NCBI RefSeq assembly: GCF_002564465.1
Contig: NZ_NUUX01000025.1
Location: 33,967-97,966 of the forward strand
Reading direction: 5' to 3'
Source: Bacillus sp. AFS088145
GTDB taxonomy: Bacteria; Bacillota; Bacilli; Bacillales; Bacillaceae_G
DNA: 64,000 nucleotides
Part shown: positions 1 through 9,840 of the stretch, one piece after another
How the letters are laid out: the number at the start of each line of letters is the position of its first letter
Position numbering within the stretch: position 1 is the stretch's first letter
Notes under the pieces: generated by a model
What the model saw: the letters and a program-made list of their open reading frames with translations, nothing else
What the model was told of the DNA's origin: nothing
Databases searched by the model: none
Program-made: the position numbers and the translations under genes

Positions 1-31
1 AATTGATAAACTCATTAATCAACAACAAAAG

Positions 32-60
32 AAAACGTTGTCTACTATAGACAACGTTTT
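32..60. terminator. Intrinsic terminator (spo0A, possibly bidirectional)
   Basis: A perfect 13-bp inverted repeat (AAAACGTTGTCTA / TAGACAACGTTTT) with a 3-nt loop and A/T-flanked arms lies downstream of the spo0A stop. It fits a rho-independent terminator on either strand. The stretch 61-194 between it and spo0A shows no recognisable feature. Confidence 0.75.
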
Positions 61-194
61 CAGATTACAAATATAATTGCTAATGCGAAAAAGTACCGAA
101 GATCTCATAAGAAGTTATTCGCTAAGAGAAACGTCTGTGGAATCACTATCAGGAAGTTAATCGGATTCTTGGGTAATTTGTACTAAAAATAAAT

Positions 195-983
195 TTAAGA
201 AGCTTTATGTTCTAAACGTAATTTATCAGCTACCATTGCAATAAATTCTGAATTTGTTGGTTTTGCCTTTGACATTGAAATTGTATAACCAAATAATGTA
301 GAAATACTATCGATATTGCCACGGCTCCATGCTACTTCAATCGCATGTCGAATTGCACGTTCAACTCGGCTAGCTGTTGTATTAAACTTTTTAGCGATAT
401 CTGGGTATAAAACTTTTGTAATTGAACCTAAAAGCTCAATATCGTTGTATACCATCGAAATCGCTTCACGTAAGTACATATATCCTTTAATATGTGCAGG
501 TACCCCAATTTCATGGATGATACTTGTGATACTAGCATCTAAGTTACGTGGCTTACTTTCGTAATTTGATACTAAAGAAGGTGAATTACGTTTAGTTACT
601 GCACTACCCTTTCCAACTACTTGACGGATATTGCTGATTAAATGCTCCATATCAAATGGTTTTAAGATAAAATATGATGCACCAAGGTCAACAGCTTTTT
701 TAGTAACATCCTCTTGACCAAATGCTGTTAGCATAATAACGTTTGGAATTTTTTCAACTAAGCCAGCGCGTAAACGATCTAAAACCGCTAATCCATCTAA
801 ATGAGGCATAATAATATCTAAGACTAGTACATCTGGCTTTTTATCCTTCACTAGAGGTAAGCAGTCTTGTCCATTAAACGCAACCCCAACCACTTCCATA
901 TCTGTTTGTGCGTTAATGTAGTTTTCTAACATAATAACAAGTTCTTTATTATCATCAACTAATAATACTTTAATTTTCTCCAC
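195..983 (-). CDS. spo0A: Spo0A, master sporulation response regulator
   Basis: Encodes 262 aa, close to the family's usual 267. The N-terminal receiver domain (about 1-125) shows the acidic pair D10-D11, the phospho-acceptor D56 in LVLDIIMP, the switch threonine T86 and K108 in ILKPF. The C-terminal sigma-factor-interacting and DNA-binding domain (about 145-262) contains the conserved recognition-helix region [15 protein letters not shown]. In the family, phosphorelay-driven phosphorylation at the Asp lets the protein dimerise and bind 0A boxes, switching cells into sporulation and controlling biofilm genes. It sits directly downstream of spoIVB as in other Bacillus. A candidate sigma-H promoter and 0A boxes precede it. 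Confidence 0.98.
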   Translation of the reverse strand: MEKIKVLLVDDNKELVIMLENYINAQTDMEVVGVAFNGQDCLPLVKDKKPDVLVLDIIMPHLDGLAVLDRLRAGLVEKIPNVIMLTAFGQEDVTKKAVDLGASYFILKPFDMEHLISNIRQVVGKGSAVTKRNSPSLVSNYESKPRNLDASITSIIHEIGVPAHIKGYMYLREAISMVYNDIELLGSITKVLYPDIAKKFNTTASRVERAIRHAIEVAWSRGNIDSISTLFGYTISMSKAKPTNSEFIAMVADKLRLEHKAS

Positions 984-1037
984 GCCCGTTCCTCCCTACA
1001 TCCTCTATAGTGAATTTTCATTACTTATTACCGATAA

Positions 1038-1062
1038 TTTCGACAATAAAAATTTATTTCCT
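1038..1062 (-). promoter_or_regulatory. Candidate sigma-H promoter overlapping a 0A box, upstream of spo0A
   Basis: On the minus strand AGGAAAT (1062-1056) is followed after 11 nt by GTCGAAA (1044-1038), close to the sigma-H pattern AGGAwwT-N11/12-RnnGAAT with one mismatch. A perfect 0A box TGTCGAA (1045-1039) overlaps the -10. Two near-matches, CGTCGAA (1133-1127) and AGTCGAA (1160-1166, plus strand), lie upstream. The family precedent is autoregulation of the spo0A sporulation promoter. The assignment is by eye only. Confidence 0.5.
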
Positions 1063-1587
1063 GTTTTTATTATAAATTCTGAATATTTTTATTAATATAG
1101 ATAGTTTTCTTCAATTTCTTCTAGCATTCGACGATTGGGTTAAAAACTACTATGTATTAAGTCGAATTATACATATAATTCATTATATAAAAAATGAAAT
1201 AGTATGTAAATTTATAATTTTTAATATAAATTTACAATTCTGTAACATTAACCGTCATATCAACCATCCTCTACATTAAAATTTTTTTAATCTTTCGATG
1301 TTACTAATAGTATACTACCATTTTTTTCCTATTTTGACTTATTTTTAACAAAATACACTACAAAATAATTAATAAGTGTATTTTTCAATTTTGAAACCAA
1401 TTCATAAAAGGAAAGGGTATTTTAGAGTATTTTTATGTGCTATTTCATTTAATGATATTTCCTTTGAAAGGGATAATACTTAACACTTATGAGAGATGCA
1501 GTGTAGCCCTCTGAGCCCTTTCACAGAAGTGACGAGTAGGAAGATATCACTTTACAGAAATCGAGCATTCTTAATGGAAATAAACAT
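1063..1587. other. Non-coding spo0A-spoIVB interval
   Basis: No credible ORF lies here. The half nearest spo0A is very AT-rich and carries the additional 0A-like boxes described with the promoter. The half nearest spoIVB (about 1478-1587) contains a more GC-rich stretch that resembles a decayed copy of the dispersed repeat at about 22530-22650; both end in a CGAGCATnCT...AATGGAAAT pattern. Confidence 0.4.
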
Positions 1588-1625
1588 AAAAAATACACCT
1601 ACATAATTTGATAGGTGTATTTTTT
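1588..1625 (-). terminator. Intrinsic terminator of spoIVB
   Basis: Perfect 14-bp inverted repeat AAAAAATACACCTA / TAGGTGTATTTTTT with a 10-nt loop, three nt beyond the spoIVB stop on the minus strand. The arm ends provide the U-tract. Confidence 0.85.
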
Positions 1626-1628
1626 AAA

Positions 1629-2804
1629 TCAAGAAGCCTTTTTATCTTGATAATCATAAATTGGTACTTTAGCCTCATCAAGCATCCACTCAATATGAAC
1701 CCCATACCCACTAGTCGAATCATTTACAAAAACATGTGTTACTGCTCCGATTAATTTTCCATTTTGAATGATTGGTGAGCCGCTCATTCCTTGTACAATC
1801 CCGCCAGTTTCTTTAAGTAATCGTTTATCAGTAACCTTTAAAATAATGCCTTTGGTGGAAGGGAATTTTTGTTGAATGCTACTTACTATTTCTATGTCAA
1901 ATGCTTCTACTTTATTATCATGTATTACGGTAAGTATTTTAGCAGGACCTTTTTTCACTTCATTTGATAATGCAATTGGTAATGGTTGTGACATGATCCC
2001 ATTGTCTATTTTATTGTTAACTTTACCGAATATGCCAAATGGACTATTAGAAGTGATATTACCAATCCTTCCACGATCTAAAGCAAAATGTGCTATTTTT
2101 TCTCCTGGTGAACCATCGGCACCTTTTTCAATTGCAGTTACGGTTGAATAGACTATATGCCCATCTTCTACTTCAATGGCTTTTCTCGTATCGCTATCAG
2201 AGATAACATGTCCTAGTGCACCATATTTTAATGAATTAGGTTCTATGAATGTCATCGTGCCAATACCAGAAGCTGAATCTCTTATATATAATCCAATTCG
2301 ATAGCTATCATGACCTTGGTCCCGAATAGGTTGTAACATTTTTGTGTAATACTTACCCTCGCGTTTTACAGTAATTTTTATAGGCTTTCCATACTTCCCT
2401 GCTTTTTGAATAAACGGTAATACATCTGACATTTTTTCGATTTGTTTACCATTCATTTTTATAATCATGTCTCCAACTTTAATACCGGCAATTTCACCTG
2501 GAGACTTTTGTCCTGAACTAGTATTTACTAAATGATGTCCAACGACTAAGACACCTACTGAGTTAAGTTTTACTCCTATTGACTGTCCCCCTGGTATTAT
2601 TCTTAAACTGTTTAATACTTTAACATCTACCTTTTTACTTGGTAATTCATTCATACCGAGTGCTACATTAACTATTTCTTGTTGATCCTTATTTTTTATG
2701 GTAGATGAAAACACATTATTTTGATTTATATTAAACACGCCAATACCAACTATAAATAAAAGGAGAAGAATTTTTATTATTCGACGAACATTTATATTTT
2801 TCAC
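1629..2804 (-). CDS. spoIVB: SpoIVB, PDZ-containing sporulation serine protease
   Basis: About 391 aa from a GTG at 2804, chosen because AAGGAG lies about 12 nt upstream. A longer reading from an ATG at 2837 has no ribosome site. An N-terminal membrane anchor ([14 protein letters not shown]) is followed by a PDZ domain ([11 protein letters not shown]) and a C-terminal SpoIVB/S55 peptidase domain with the nucleophile motif GMSGSP (Ser about 343). In the family it is secreted from the forespore into the intermembrane space, where it cleaves SpoIVFA and triggers pro-sigma-K processing. It precedes spo0A, as is typical. Confidence 0.96.
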   Translation of the reverse strand: MKNINVRRIIKILLLLFIVGIGVFNINQNNVFSSTIKNKDQQEIVNVALGMNELPSKKVDVKVLNSLRIIPGGQSIGVKLNSVGVLVVGHHLVNTSSGQKSPGEIAGIKVGDMIIKMNGKQIEKMSDVLPFIQKAGKYGKPIKITVKREGKYYTKMLQPIRDQGHDSYRIGLYIRDSASGIGTMTFIEPNSLKYGALGHVISDSDTRKAIEVEDGHIVYSTVTAIEKGADGSPGEKIAHFALDRGRIGNITSNSPFGIFGKVNNKIDNGIMSQPLPIALSNEVKKGPAKILTVIHDNKVEAFDIEIVSSIQQKFPSTKGIILKVTDKRLLKETGGIVQGMSGSPIIQNGKLIGAVTHVFVNDSTSGYGVHIEWMLDEAKVPIYDYQDKKAS

Positions 2805-2933
2805 AAGCGAATCACTCTCCTTAGCGCCAAATTTCATTTTTTTTAATTCGTGGCTATGTAGTTAATGTTAGCTTTGCAAAAGCAAAATATGATTGTAAAA
2901 ATATGATAGATTCTTTAACGTATAATGTTGTAT

Positions 2934-2940
2934 TAGTATG
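2934..2940 (-). promoter_or_regulatory. Candidate forespore-type (sigma-F/G) -10 upstream of spoIVB
   Basis: The minus strand reads CATACTA, the -10 consensus of forespore sigma factors, about 130 nt upstream of the chosen spoIVB start. In B. subtilis spoIVB is forespore-transcribed. The matching -35 is weak, so this is tentative. Confidence 0.3.
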
Positions 2941-2990
2941 TTTCATTTAGCATTTTCCAATTACTAATTTATCAATAATTCCCATAAAAA

Positions 2991-3047
2991 AAAAAGAGAA
3001 TATTTAATGTATAGAAAAAAATTTCCATCATTAAACATTCTCTTTTT
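2991..3047 (-). terminator. Intrinsic terminator of recN
   Basis: A 19-nt inverted repeat with one mismatch (AAAAAGAGAATATTTAATG / CATTAAACATTCTCTTTTT) has a loop of about 19 nt and sits just past the recN stop, with A/T runs on both sides. Confidence 0.75.
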
Positions 3048-3051
3048 TAGT

Positions 3052-4782
3052 TCATTGAGATTGGTATTTTGCAGAAGCTGCCTGATCGATCAATTCTTTT
3101 GCGTGTTGAATCGTTACATCTGTAATTTCAACTCCAGCGATCATCCTTGCAATTTCATTAATTTTTTGATCATTTCGTAATGGTGTAACAGAAGTTTTCG
3201 TTCGATTTCCATCAATTAATTTGGCGATAAATAAATGCGTATCTGCCATTGAAGCAACTTGTGGTAAGTGAGTTATACAAAGTACTTGAGAATCTATAGA
3301 TACTTTGTGTATTTTTTCTGCTATTGCTTGCGCTACTCTTCCACTAACCCCTGTATCAACCTCATCGAATATAATTGATGTAATCCCCTGATGCTTCGTG
3401 AAAATGCTCTTTAGTGCAAGGAACATCCTTGAAAGTTCTCCACCAGATGCAACCTTTGCTAATGGCTTTAAAGGCTCACCTGGGTTTGTTGAAATATAAA
3501 ACTCAACAAAATCAAATCCATCTTTTTTAAACTTTATATGTTGTTCATCTAGTATTGGATCTGATTCTTGTCCCTCTTCAACATCAAACATAATTTCAAA
3601 GGTTGTTTTATCCATATAAAGCTCTTTTAATTCTTTATGTATATCAGCAGTCAATTTGATTGCTAATTCTTTTCTTTTATTTGAAAGAGTTTTACCAGCA
3701 CTAATTAGCTTGATTGTTACATTATCTAAGTCTTTTTGTAACTTCTCGATATGCATATCTTTATGTTGAATAGTATCCAACTCTTGTTCAATATCTTCTG
3801 CGTATTTTAAGATATCAACAACACTGTGCCCATACTTCTTTTTTAGCATAGAAATCTCGTTTAAACGAGTTTCAATTTCGTTTAATCTATTTGGATCATA
3901 TTCCATTTGTTCAATGGAATCACGTAATCGATACGATATATCCTCTAATAAGTAATAGCTACTACTGATTCCTTCATGCATTTCTTTAATGTCATTATCA
4001 ATATTCGTTACTGACTCTAAAGAATACATACTCGACCTGACCGAATCTAATCCTGAACCATCCTGCGATAAACTTTGATATGCTTCAACTAAAGACTTAT
4101 AAATGCGTTCAAAATTAGAAATTTTGAGTCTTTCTTCCATTAACTGATCGTCTTCATTTTCTTGCAGATTCGCATTTTGTATTTCAGTTAGCTGAAATTG
4201 AATTAAATCCAATCTATGAGCCATTTGTTGTTCATTTTCAGTTAATTGCTTTAACTGTTTTTTTAAGTCTGTATAGTTATTAAATATATTTAGATAATCA
4301 GTATACAAAGGAGCAATTGTTTTTTCATCATATTGTTGTAACATCGGTAAATGATGTTCTTGGTCCATCAAATCTTGGCTCTCATGTTGCCCATGAATAT
4401 CAACAAGTAAACCACCAATTTCCTTAAGTATAGAAGTTGTCACTAATTTCCCGTTGATACGGCATACACTTTTACCAGATGAAGTAATATCTCTTTTTAA
4501 AATAATCATTTCATCTTCAATGTCAAAGCCTAATTCTCTGCATCTTGAATAAATTAGATGATTCTCATTTTCGATATGAAATAAGCCTTCAATTTCTGCT
4601 TTTTCAGTATCATATCTTACGAATTCTGCAGATCCACGACCACCAAGTAACAGACCGATAGCGTCAATAATAATCGACTTCCCCGCTCCTGTTTCACCAC
4701 TTAGTACAGTTAAACCCTTTTCAAATGAAATGGAAACTTCCTCAATGATTGCAAAATTTTTAATGATAATTTCAGATAACAA
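3052..4782 (-). CDS. recN: RecN, SMC-like DNA double-strand-break repair ATPase
   Basis: 576 aa, the usual size. Begins at a TTG codon with AGGAGAG about 7 nt upstream. The Walker A motif GETGAGKS (about residue 30) lies in the N-terminal ATPase lobe. A long coiled-coil middle (about 160-370, rich in E/K/L/Q heptads) follows. The C-terminal lobe has the ABC signature region ASGGELSR, the Walker B IIFDEVDTG and an H-loop (LCITHLPQVA). RecN is an early responder at broken DNA ends, tethering them for RecA-dependent repair. It lies 32 nt downstream of ahrC and is likely co-transcribed with it. Confidence 0.97.
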   Translation of the reverse strand: MLSEIIIKNFAIIEEVSISFEKGLTVLSGETGAGKSIIIDAIGLLLGGRGSAEFVRYDTEKAEIEGLFHIENENHLIYSRCRELGFDIEDEMIILKRDITSSGKSVCRINGKLVTTSILKEIGGLLVDIHGQHESQDLMDQEHHLPMLQQYDEKTIAPLYTDYLNIFNNYTDLKKQLKQLTENEQQMAHRLDLIQFQLTEIQNANLQENEDDQLMEERLKISNFERIYKSLVEAYQSLSQDGSGLDSVRSSMYSLESVTNIDNDIKEMHEGISSSYYLLEDISYRLRDSIEQMEYDPNRLNEIETRLNEISMLKKKYGHSVVDILKYAEDIEQELDTIQHKDMHIEKLQKDLDNVTIKLISAGKTLSNKRKELAIKLTADIHKELKELYMDKTTFEIMFDVEEGQESDPILDEQHIKFKKDGFDFVEFYISTNPGEPLKPLAKVASGGELSRMFLALKSIFTKHQGITSIIFDEVDTGVSGRVAQAIAEKIHKVSIDSQVLCITHLPQVASMADTHLFIAKLIDGNRTKTSVTPLRNDQKINEIARMIAGVEITDVTIQHAKELIDQAASAKYQSQ

Positions 4783-4814
4783 TGAGTTTCTCTCCTCTTT
4801 TTAAAACCATTCTC

Positions 4815-5267
4815 CTATTGAAGCATGTCAATAAATTTTCCTTTTAGTTCCTCAGCATCTACAGGTGTACGACAAATGATTAAGATTGTATCATCACCAC
4901 AGATTGTACCCATAATTTCTGACCATTCTAAATGATCAATTAATGCACCAACTGCATTTGCATTACCTGGCAAAGTTTTCATTACAATTAAATGACTTGA
5001 ACTATCAATTTTAATAAATGAATCAATTAAAAGTCTTTTTAATTTTTGTAATGGATTAAATCGTTGATCTGCAGGTAAGCTATATTTATATCGCCCATCA
5101 GATAACGGTACTTTTACTAAATGTAGTTCTTTTATATCACGTGAAATCGTTGCTTGGGTTACTTTAAACCCTAAGTCTCTTAGTGATTGTACTAATTCAT
5201 CTTGTGTTTCGACTTCATTTTTTGCGATAATTTCTCGTATTTTAATATGACGCTGACCTTTATTCAT
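4815..5267 (-). CDS. ahrC: ArgR/AhrC arginine repressor
   Basis: 150 aa from the ATG at 5267, which has AGAGGTG at good spacing; an upstream in-frame extension lacks a ribosome site. The N-terminal winged helix (about 1-70; [14 protein letters not shown], with recognition element [12 protein letters not shown]) is followed by a C-terminal oligomerisation and arginine-binding domain with the GTICGDDT motif. In the family a hexamer binds arginine, represses arginine biosynthesis and activates catabolism. The location between yqxC and recN matches Bacillus synteny. Confidence 0.96.
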   Translation of the reverse strand: MNKGQRHIKIREIIAKNEVETQDELVQSLRDLGFKVTQATISRDIKELHLVKVPLSDGRYKYSLPADQRFNPLQKLKRLLIDSFIKIDSSSHLIVMKTLPGNANAVGALIDHLEWSEIMGTICGDDTILIICRTPVDAEELKGKFIDMLQ

Positions 5268-5416
5268 AATACACCTCTTTGCAAATTCCGACAAATATCT
5301 TACTTAAAGAATATCTTATCTAATCTACTCGTTATTGTATATATTTTTTTAAACGTTTTCATAAAATGCATTTTTCAGCATAATTTTTTTCTTTTTACCT
5401 TAATTTAAAAAAGGAG

Positions 5417-5445
5417 AAAAAGGAAACCTATTTGGTTTCCTTTTT
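5417..5445 (-). terminator. Intrinsic terminator of yqxC
   Basis: Perfect 12-bp inverted repeat AAAAAGGAAACC / GGTTTCCTTTTT with a 5-nt loop, ending 2 nt before the yqxC stop codon on the minus-strand reading. A further A/T run follows. Confidence 0.8.
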
Positions 5446-5446
5446 A

Positions 5447-6274
5447 TTATTTTACCTTCTTTAATTCATTATGTGCTTCATTTACAATTTCCATTGGTAA
5501 TCGATTTAACTCGCTATTTCCAATTTCCTTTGAACCTTCCCAATGAAGATGAATTAAAAATTCAATATTACCGTCTCCACCAGTTATAGGAGAAAAAGTT
5601 AAAGCTTTTATATCATATCCTTGGCGAAGCGCAAAATCGATCATCATTTCGATAACTTGTTCATGCACCTTTGGATCACGTACAATACCCTTTTTACCAA
5701 CTTGCTCTCTACCAGCTTCAAATTGTGGTTTAATTAACGCGACAACATCACTTGAGGGTACTAATAATGTTTTTAAGACTGGTAAAATCAAACGTAACGA
5801 AATAAAGGAAACGTCAATCGAAGCAAATTGAGGTAACCCTTCAATTAAATCTTCTGGTTTAACATAACGAAAATTTGTTCGTTCCATTACAATAACACGT
5901 TCATCTTGCCTTAATTTCCAAGCAAGTTGATTGTATCCAACATCAAGTGCATATGATTTTTTTGCTCCATTTTGGAGTGCACAATCCGTAAATCCACCTG
6001 TCGAAGATCCAATATCAATCATAATTTTATCTTTAACTGATAGATCGAATGTGTTTATAGCTTTTTCTAATTTGTACCCTCCACGGCTCACATAAGGCAT
6101 AACGTCACCTTTAATTTGTAAAGGGAGTTCGATATCTATTTTTTCTCCAGGCTTATCTAATCTTTGTTCGTTTGTATAGACAAGTCCTGCCATAATTGCT
6201 CGTTTAGCTTTTTCACGTGTTTCGATTAAACCACGATCTACTAAAAGTACGTCTACTCGTTCTTTTTTTGCCAT
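5447..6274 (-). CDS. yqxC: TlyA-family (YqxC) S4-domain 2'-O-methyltransferase
   Basis: 275 aa. The N-terminal S4 RNA-binding domain (about 1-65, RVDVLLVDRGLIETREKAKR) is joined to an FtsJ-like Rossmann methyltransferase with the SAM-binding motif DIGSSTGGFTDC (about 87-98) and the downstream motif PQFEAGREQVGKKG. Mycobacterial TlyA methylates rRNA; the Bacillus member's substrate is not shown by sequence. The gap to dxs is only 15 nt, so the pair is probably one transcript. Confidence 0.9.
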   Translation of the reverse strand: MAKKERVDVLLVDRGLIETREKAKRAIMAGLVYTNEQRLDKPGEKIDIELPLQIKGDVMPYVSRGGYKLEKAINTFDLSVKDKIMIDIGSSTGGFTDCALQNGAKKSYALDVGYNQLAWKLRQDERVIVMERTNFRYVKPEDLIEGLPQFASIDVSFISLRLILPVLKTLLVPSSDVVALIKPQFEAGREQVGKKGIVRDPKVHEQVIEMMIDFALRQGYDIKALTFSPITGGDGNIEFLIHLHWEGSKEIGNSELNRLPMEIVNEAHNELKKVK

Positions 6275-6289
6275 TTAAATGTCATCCTC

Positions 6290-8170
6290 TTATTTATTAC
6301 AAACCATTTCACGGATTTTCTTAACCGATTCATCTTTTGTTAAATGAATTTCATCAAGTAATTTATCAACATCACCATGTTCAACAAATAAATCCGGTAT
6401 ACCTATACGTTCTACGCGGACGTTTTGAAAATTATTTGAACTTGCAAATTCTAAAACAGCACTTCCAAAACCACCTTGTAATACTGCTTCTTCAATCGTT
6501 AAAATCGGTTTTCCGTCCTTAAAGATATCATTTAACATTGCAGTATCCATTGGTTTAATAAATCTTGCGTTTACTACTTTAACAGTAATATTTTCCTTCT
6601 CTAACTCATCCGCTGCATCTAATGCCATTTTAATTGTTGTACCAAAAGTTAAGATAACTGCATCAGAGCCTTCTCTTAATACTTCCCATGAACCAATCGG
6701 AATTTCTTTTAATTGCTCATCCATTGGTACGCCTATACCATTTCCCCTAGGGAAACGAAGCGCAATTGGACCATCTTCGTATTGAATTGCAGTGTTTACC
6801 ATATGTTGGCCTTCATTCTCATCTTTAGGCATCATTAAAACTAAGTTTGGTATATGTCGTAGGAAGGCAATATCAAACACACCTTGATGAGTTTCACCGT
6901 CAGCACCTACTAATCCTGCACGATCGATTCCAATGAATACATTTAAATTTTGTCTACAAATATCATGTAATACTTGGTCATATGCTCTTTGAAGGAATGT
7001 GGAATAAATTGCTAAAAACGGCTTCATTCCTTGTGTTGCTAAACCTGCTGCTACAGTTGCCGCATGTTGCTCTGCGATACCGACATCAAAAATTCGGTCA
7101 GGTAATTGAGCTTGGAAATTTTCCAATTTTGAACCGACTGGCATTGCAGGAGTAATCGCTACGATCCGCTCATCTTTTAAAGCTAATTTTAATACAGTAT
7201 CACTAACAAGTTTACTCCATGCTGGTGGTGCTTTATCCGGCTTAATTAACTTCCCAGATTCTACTTTGTAAGGACCTGTACCATGCCAAGTTCCAATATC
7301 ATCACTTTCTGCTGGCTTATATCCTTTTCCCTTTTTCGTTAGTACATGTACTAATACCGGGCCTTTAGTTTTCTTAGCATATTCAAGAGATTCAAATAAG
7401 TCTTCAAAATTATGACCATCAACTGGTCCAAAATAAGTGAATCCCATTTCCTCAAAAAACATTCCTTGTGTAACTAAGTATTTAAGGCTATCTTTTAATT
7501 TTTTTGATGTACTTGATAGTTTGTCCCCGATTCCAGGAATTTTTTTGATCACACCCTCAAGTTCACCTTTAGCCCAACGGTATTTCCCAGTTGTTCTCAG
7601 TCTTCCTAAAATGCTATGTAAAGCACCTACGTTCGGAGCTATAGACATTTCATTATCATTTAAAATAACGATGACATCTTTTTGTTCATGTCCAATATGA
7701 TTCATCGCTTCAAGAGCCATCCCACCAGTTAATGCACCATCGCCGATAATCGGAATAATGTATTCACCAGTTTTTTTAATATCTCTAGCAATAGCCATCC
7801 CCATTGCCGCAGATAGTGAAGTCGAGCTGTGCCCAGTTTCCCATACATCATGTTCACTTTCATTTCGCTTAGGAAAGCCACATAATCCCTTAAATTGTCT
7901 TAGTGTTGTAAATTCTTTTGCGCGACCAGTTAATATTTTATGAACATACGATTGATGTCCTACATCCCACAAAAATTTGTCTTTAGGCGAATCAAAGACT
8001 TTATGTAATGCAATCGTTAATTCAACAACTCCTAAATTTGGCGCAATATGACCACCTGTCTCAGAGAGCTGTTGAATAAGAAATTTACGAATTTCTTCAC
8101 TTAATACTTCTAATTCACCGTTCGTTTTATTTTTTAAAAAGCTCGGATTTTCAATTGTCGTAAGATCCAT
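6290..8170 (-). CDS. dxs: 1-deoxy-D-xylulose-5-phosphate synthase
   Basis: 626 aa, typical length. Condenses pyruvate and glyceraldehyde-3-phosphate into DXP using thiamine diphosphate, the first step of the non-mevalonate isoprenoid pathway. The N-terminal transketolase domain shows [17 protein letters not shown]-like ETGHSSTS and the ThDP/Mg motif GDGALTGG...NDNEMSI. The central pyrimidine-binding domain has the catalytic glutamate region DVGIAEQHA. The C-terminal domain follows (about 500-626). RBS AGGAAGGTGAG precedes the ATG. ispA of the same pathway lies upstream, separated here by a mobile-element remnant. Confidence 0.97.
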   Translation of the reverse strand: MDLTTIENPSFLKNKTNGELEVLSEEIRKFLIQQLSETGGHIAPNLGVVELTIALHKVFDSPKDKFLWDVGHQSYVHKILTGRAKEFTTLRQFKGLCGFPKRNESEHDVWETGHSSTSLSAAMGMAIARDIKKTGEYIIPIIGDGALTGGMALEAMNHIGHEQKDVIVILNDNEMSIAPNVGALHSILGRLRTTGKYRWAKGELEGVIKKIPGIGDKLSSTSKKLKDSLKYLVTQGMFFEEMGFTYFGPVDGHNFEDLFESLEYAKKTKGPVLVHVLTKKGKGYKPAESDDIGTWHGTGPYKVESGKLIKPDKAPPAWSKLVSDTVLKLALKDERIVAITPAMPVGSKLENFQAQLPDRIFDVGIAEQHAATVAAGLATQGMKPFLAIYSTFLQRAYDQVLHDICRQNLNVFIGIDRAGLVGADGETHQGVFDIAFLRHIPNLVLMMPKDENEGQHMVNTAIQYEDGPIALRFPRGNGIGVPMDEQLKEIPIGSWEVLREGSDAVILTFGTTIKMALDAADELEKENITVKVVNARFIKPMDTAMLNDIFKDGKPILTIEEAVLQGGFGSAVLEFASSNNFQNVRVERIGIPDLFVEHGDVDKLLDEIHLTKDESVKKIREMVCNK

Positions 8171-8393
8171 CTTGGATCACTCACCTTCCTAGATGTTAAA
8201 TCTATATAAATAATTCATTATTATGTAATTTTATCTATAAAATGATTTTACCATACTTGTAGTTAAACGCTAGTTTCTTAAATGACTAACTCTTAACACC
8301 ATGTATCATAATACCATTTTTATTAAAATCTGTTTAATGTTTTTTATTTTTATAGAACAAAATTATAAATATTTTTTTGCAAAATGAAAAGAA

Positions 8394-8424
8394 AGCCGCT
8401 AGCACAAATGTGTTAACGGCCTAC
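8394..8424 (-). terminator. Weak intrinsic terminator between the IS605-like element and dxs
   Basis: Reading the minus strand, an imperfect stem with GCCG/CGGC outer arms and an ACACA/TGTGT inner arm is followed by TTTCTTTTC. It would stop transcripts coming from ispA before dxs. The stem contains wobble and mismatch positions, so strength is uncertain. Confidence 0.45.
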
Positions 8425-8458
8425 ATTTCTGTATATTTTATTAACAACATTAACGGTT

Positions 8459-8650
8459 TTGAACTACTCATGACTAAAATCACGAGATTCTTGGGAACAA
8501 AGCATACTTGCTAGCATATTTCTTTACTAGCAGCGGTTTCTTTTATTTACCAAGCTATCCCCGTAATCCCTACGGTTAATTTTCCTAACGCTAGGAAAAA
8601 CAAACTCAGCTTGATTTTATACTGAGGGGTATTACGGTTGTTCTCTTTGC
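8459..8650 (-). ncRNA. Candidate structured RNA in the right part of the IS605-like element (omega-RNA-like)
   Basis: On the minus strand several nested stems can be drawn: CCGTAAT/ATTACGG enclosing CTCAG/CTGAG and a perfect 8-bp hairpin TTTTCCTA-gcgt-TAGGAAAA, then TGCTAG/CTAGCA, then the terminal CTCGTG/CATGAG hairpin. In TnpB-bearing elements the guide (omega) RNA occupies this place and ends at the element's right end. No tnpB is present in the window, so any RNA would have to act with a protein from elsewhere, or it is a relic. Confidence 0.3.
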
Positions 8651-8873
8651 GATTTTCGAGAGGTATAGACGAACGAAAGCCACCAAACAAGTTCTATTCA
8701 CGCAACAAGCACCATACTTGAATTCGTTCTAGTTTAAGTTTCTTATATAATTTTATCTTAATTATACTTCAAGCTAGATACTTAGTATAGTTGAATAATT
8801 TAACATTATTTTATCACTCATACCACATCCGAAGTCGATTCATCTCATGTTTGAAATCACGAGTGATCTTGAC
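8459..8873 (-). mobile_element. Non-autonomous IS200/IS605-type element (palindrome-ended, no transposase)
   Basis: Two stem-loops with identical arms, CTCGTG...CATGAG on the minus strand, each with an 8-nt loop (atttcaaa at 8863-8844, attttagt at 8486-8467), bracket about 400 bp with no ORF. Paired subterminal hairpins are the hallmark of IS200/IS605 ends recognised by TnpA-Y1. The sequence before the right hairpin (CCCAAGAATCTCGTG) and the end TAGTTCAA look like right ends of TnpB-carrying members. Exact tips are inferred. It splits ispA from dxs without damaging either gene. The remaining bases of 8171-8458 hold only AT-rich spacer and the weak terminator. Confidence 0.55.
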
Positions 8874-8951
8874 TTTATAATAAAGTAGTTACATTATACA
8901 TAAATGAATAAATCTATTCAAATGGACATGGGATAATTACAAAATCAAAGT

Positions 8952-9839
8952 TTAAAAGCTGCGATTTTCAACAAAATCACAAATTGAGATTAAGTAGTCA
9001 TCTTTAATCCCACATGCTCGAACATGTTGTTTAGCTTCAGTAATAAATGTATGAAGCCTTTCTTTAGCACCCTCGACCGAATATAACTTAACATAAGTAG
9101 TTTTATCATTTTCTATATCACTACCAACTGGCTTACCAAGTACTTCTTCATCACCTATTACGTCTAAAATATCATCTTGTATTTGAAATGCGATACCAAG
9201 TTTATAAGCAAATTGCGTTAGGTGAGATAATTGTTCGGCTGTTGCTTTTGAAATAATTGCACCTGCAATAACAGGATACATTAGCATTTTACCTGTTTTT
9301 CTTTCATGGATATATTGCAATTCTTCTCCACTAAGCTCTTTACTTTCACCTTCCATATCTGCTACCTGACCGGCAACCATACCTTCAGGACCTGCAGCAA
9401 TCGCTAATTCACTAATTAATTGTATTTTCACTTGATCAGACACATGAAAATCATTCATTTCCGTAATTAATTTAAATGCGTATGTCAATAAACCATCACC
9501 TGCTAATACCGCAAGATCTTCCCCAAATACTTTATGATTTGTCGGTTTTCCTCTTCGAAAATCATCATCATCCATACATGGTAAATCATCATGAATTAAT
9601 GAATAAGTATGAATCATTTCTAAAGCACATGCAGGTTTTATCCCTATTAATGGGTCATTACCAAATGCATCTAGAGTTGCGAAAAGTAAAAGAGGTCTAA
9701 TTCTTTTCCCACCACCTTGTAATGAATAGGACATAGATTCTTTTAATTTTTCTGGTGCTTTTAATTTTTCAACCGATTTAATCATTTCATCATTTACAAT
9801 TCTACTGGAATACTCCATAAAATCTTTGAAAGTGTTCAT
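8952..9839 (-). CDS. ispA: Farnesyl diphosphate synthase (polyprenyl synthetase)
   Basis: 295 aa from the ATG at 9839, preceded by GAGGAGG. Shows the first aspartate-rich motif DDLPCMDDDD (about residue 85) with FRRGKPTNHK, and the second motif QIQDDILD (about 225), as expected of short-chain trans-prenyltransferases. It condenses IPP with DMAPP/GPP to FPP for undecaprenyl, quinone and heme O side chains. It begins 1 nt after the xseB stop, so it is in the xseA-xseB-ispA operon. The C-terminus (FVENRSF) is the normal family end, so the downstream element has not truncated it. Confidence 0.96.
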   Translation of the reverse strand: MNTFKDFMEYSSRIVNDEMIKSVEKLKAPEKLKESMSYSLQGGGKRIRPLLLFATLDAFGNDPLIGIKPACALEMIHTYSLIHDDLPCMDDDDFRRGKPTNHKVFGEDLAVLAGDGLLTYAFKLITEMNDFHVSDQVKIQLISELAIAAGPEGMVAGQVADMEGESKELSGEELQYIHERKTGKMLMYPVIAGAIISKATAEQLSHLTQFAYKLGIAFQIQDDILDVIGDEEVLGKPVGSDIENDKTTYVKLYSVEGAKERLHTFITEAKQHVRACGIKDDYLISICDFVENRSF

Positions 9840-9840
9840 T

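Noticed and set aside
8952..9030. Truncation of ispA by the neighbouring IS605-like element
   Set aside because: The ispA C-terminus ends with the normal family sequence and the element begins about 80 bp beyond the stop.
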